64,000 bases of DNA, taken from positions 1-64,000 of the forward strand of contig JAJDEN010000039.1 of the NCBI GenBank assembly GCA_029259775.1. The letters run 5' to 3'. The first letter of the stretch is position 1. The number at the start of each line of letters is the position of its first letter. The DNA comes from Planctomycetota bacterium (lineage in GTDB: Bacteria; Planctomycetota; PLA2; JAEUHO01). Below are positions 62,686-64,000 of the stretch, one piece after another. The position numbers and the translations under genes were made by a program. Below the pieces are notes generated by a model. That model was not told the origin of the DNA. It saw only the letters and a program-made list of their open reading frames with translations, and did no database searches.

Positions 62686-62838
62686 ACCACAGAGGCGCAG
62701 AGGGCCACGAGCTCCCAAGGTGATGCGACTCGCCTCATGGTTGATGGGCTTGGTTCCACGCAAGACAAGGCCCAGGCACGGGTGGCATCCATGGCACGAC
62801 AGGCCGCCCTCTGCGTCCTCTGCGCCTCTGTGGTTCAA
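62686..62838. repeat. 153-base inverted-repeat element (CACAGAGGCGCAGAGGG ends)
   Basis: Terminal inverted repeats: ACCACAGAGGCGCAGAGGGC at the left and CCCTCTGCGTCCTCTGCGCC then TCTGTGGTTCAA at the right. The core shares CCAAGGTGAT, a CATGGTTGATGGGCTTGG-like stretch and nearby bases with 43.1 kb. No gene fits in 62686-62911. It resembles a MITE-like or REP-type dispersed element. Confidence 0.75.
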
Positions 62839-62911
62839 CTCCTCTTCTTCCACGACGTGGGCAGCCAACCACTCCGGCCAAGCCGTCGCTCAGGCTGCCC
62901 CTACAGCGCAC

Positions 62912-63742
62912 CTACGGCGTGAGGCAGCGGCGGAGGAAGACGTCCACGGCGTCCCAGTAGGTGGTGGGATCGACGACATCGAGGTCGTTGTGCCCCGCCC
63001 CCGCGATCTCAACCCACGTCTTCGGCTCGTTCGCCGCGTCGAAGAGGGCACGCCCGAGGTCGCGCGGCACGATCCGGTCCCTCCCGCCATGGATCACCAG
63101 CAGCGGGCAGCGCACATCGCCAATCTTGTCGATGTTCTCGTAGCGGTCGCGCAGGAACGGGCCCACCGGTAGCCACGGGTAATGCTCCTTCGCGGCGTCC
63201 ACCAGCGACGTGAACGGCGAGAGCAACAACAGCCCCGCCGGCGCCGCGCGCGCTGCCAGGTCCACCGCGACGCCGCTGCCGATCGAGCTGCCCGCGTACA
63301 CGATGGGTCCCGGCACGTTGGCCAGCAGCCACGCTCGGCACGCTTCCGCATCGGCCCGGAAGCCCTCTTCCGAAGGCGAGCCTTCGTTGCCCCCGTAGCC
63401 GCGGTAGTCGGGCAGGAGCAGGCCCCAGCCGCGTCGACGGAACTCACGCACGACGCCGATCCGGTCGCCGCGATCGCCCGCGTTGCCGTGCAACCACAGC
63501 ACCGTGCCCGGGCGTTTCCCCTCCAGCAGCCACGCCTGGAGCACGATGCCGTCGGCGGTCTCGATGTAGACCTGCGTGAGTCCCTCGCCGTCCCTCCCGG
63601 TTGGCAGATCCACGGACGACATCCCGGGCATGTAGATCAGGCGCCGCTGGAAGATCCACGCCAAGGCCCCCAGGACGAGCCAGGCGAGCACGACGGCCAG
63701 CAGCACGAGCCGCCCCCAGCGCCAAGCGACCGCGAAGCTCAT
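62912..63742 (-). CDS. membrane-anchored alpha/beta hydrolase
   Basis: A 276-residue alpha/beta hydrolase of the BEM46/YfhR type. An N-terminal membrane anchor (LVLLAVVLAWLVLGALAWIFQRR) precedes WLHGNAGDRGDRI (oxyanion loop) near 82. The nucleophile elbow is AGSSIGSGVA near 148, with the acid in IHGGRDRIVP near 220 and His in GAGHNDLDVV near 252. The catalytic domain is probably periplasmic or at the membrane. The ATG at 63742 overlaps the stop of the glycosyltransferase at the window edge. Confidence 0.85.
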   Translation of the reverse strand: MSFAVAWRWGRLVLLAVVLAWLVLGALAWIFQRRLIYMPGMSSVDLPTGRDGEGLTQVYIETADGIVLQAWLLEGKRPGTVLWLHGNAGDRGDRIGVVREFRRRGWGLLLPDYRGYGGNEGSPSEEGFRADAEACRAWLLANVPGPIVYAGSSIGSGVAVDLAARAAPAGLLLLSPFTSLVDAAKEHYPWLPVGPFLRDRYENIDKIGDVRCPLLVIHGGRDRIVPRDLGRALFDAANEPKTWVEIAGAGHNDLDVVDPTTYWDAVDVFLRRCLTP

Positions 63743-64000
63743 ACGCGCTGCTTCGCCGCGCGCTGCCACAGCGTCGCCAGCGCCTCGGCCACGCGCGGCG
63801 CCGCGAACAGGCGTTCGGCCCGCGCGCGGGCGTTGGCGCCGAGATTCGCAGCCGCGTCGGGCGCCGACGCCATGCGCTTCATCGCACGCGCCAGCGGGTC
63901 GATGCCCGGCTCGACGAGCAGGCCCGTGACGCCGTCCTCGACGATCTCCGGCAGCATGCCGAGGCGCGCCGCGATGCTCGGCACGCCGAGCGACATGCCT
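63739..64000 (-). CDS. glycosyltransferase, C-terminal part (truncated by the window)
   Basis: Eighty-five C-terminal residues or more of a GT4/GT1 protein. MSLGVPSIAARLGMLPEIVEDGVTGLLVEPG is the usual donor-binding end with the conserved glutamate and GVTGLLV loop, followed by a helix-rich tail. The gene continues beyond the right edge of the window. It overlaps the alpha/beta hydrolase start by four bases. Confidence 0.85.
   Translation of the reverse strand, partial: GMSLGVPSIAARLGMLPEIVEDGVTGLLVEPGIDPLARAMKRMASAPDAAANLGANARARAERLFAAPRVAEALATLWQRAAKQRV

Overview
The window is GC-rich, gene-dense bacterial chromosome with no rRNA, no CRISPR array and no recognisable insertion sequence. A Gram-negative cell plan is indicated by ADP-heptose and LPS-core genes, an LpxL-type acyltransferase, an MlaFE/MlaD-like lipid transport set and several lipoproteins. 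Together with secreted squalene-cyclase-fold, CHAT/TPR and carboxypeptidase-regulatory-domain proteins, and an F-type ATP synthase operon led by AtpZ/AtpI-like genes, this looks most like a Planctomycetota-type genome. That placement is an inference from gene content.

Layout. 0.4-1.3 kb: secreted protein of unknown function. 1.3-8.4 kb (-): tightly overlapping surface-glycan operon (gmhB, a nucleotidyltransferase-kinase fusion, an LPS kinase, three glycosyltransferases), followed by a MoxR ATPase. 8.4-14.7 kb: secreted proteins, including a TPR-CHAT protein. 14.7-21.1 kb: a complete RNA-repair locus (rtcR divergent from rsr/Ro60, two Y RNAs, rtcB, rtcA). 21.2-27.6 kb (-): SLC13-type permease, small membrane proteins, hldE, a deoxyhypusine-synthase-like gene and an LpxL-like gene. 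27.7-35.6 kb (+): complete atp operon. 35.9-43.9 kb: aat and a group of lipoproteins. 43.9-50.5 kb (-): MlaFE fusion, MlaD-like protein and three V-type ATPase peripheral/membrane subunit genes without catalytic partners. 50.6-52.6 kb (-): two tandem thioredoxin-like genes, each with an in-frame TGA. 52.7-64 kb: secreted protein, EF-G paralogue, ABC exporter, glycosyltransferases, secreted repeat protein, two alpha/beta hydrolases and a truncated glycosyltransferase at the edge.

Two observations stand out. (1) Between rsr and rtcB lie two tandem Y-like RNAs. They share a bulged Ro-type stem whose outer pairs differ in sequence but stay complementary. The first encloses an exact circular permutation of a tRNA-Val(CAC): its 3' half (positions 29-76, including CCA) precedes its 5' half (positions 1-28), and the two halves join into a complete cloverleaf. 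(2) The two thioredoxin-like genes at 50.6-52.6 kb are interrupted at the same place by TGA, giving UGRC and UGGC redox motifs. Fifteen bases after each TGA is a perfect 7-bp hairpin with a GGUC loop, and the two hairpins differ by a compensatory base-pair change. This is strong sequence evidence for a pair of secreted selenoproteins with bacterial SECIS elements.

The surface-glycan genes in the two blocks (gmhB near 8 kb, hldE near 25 kb, glycosyltransferases at 3-6, 58 and 63.7 kb, LpxL at 27 kb) probably serve one envelope pathway. Dispersed palindromic repeats occupy most of the larger intergenic gaps.
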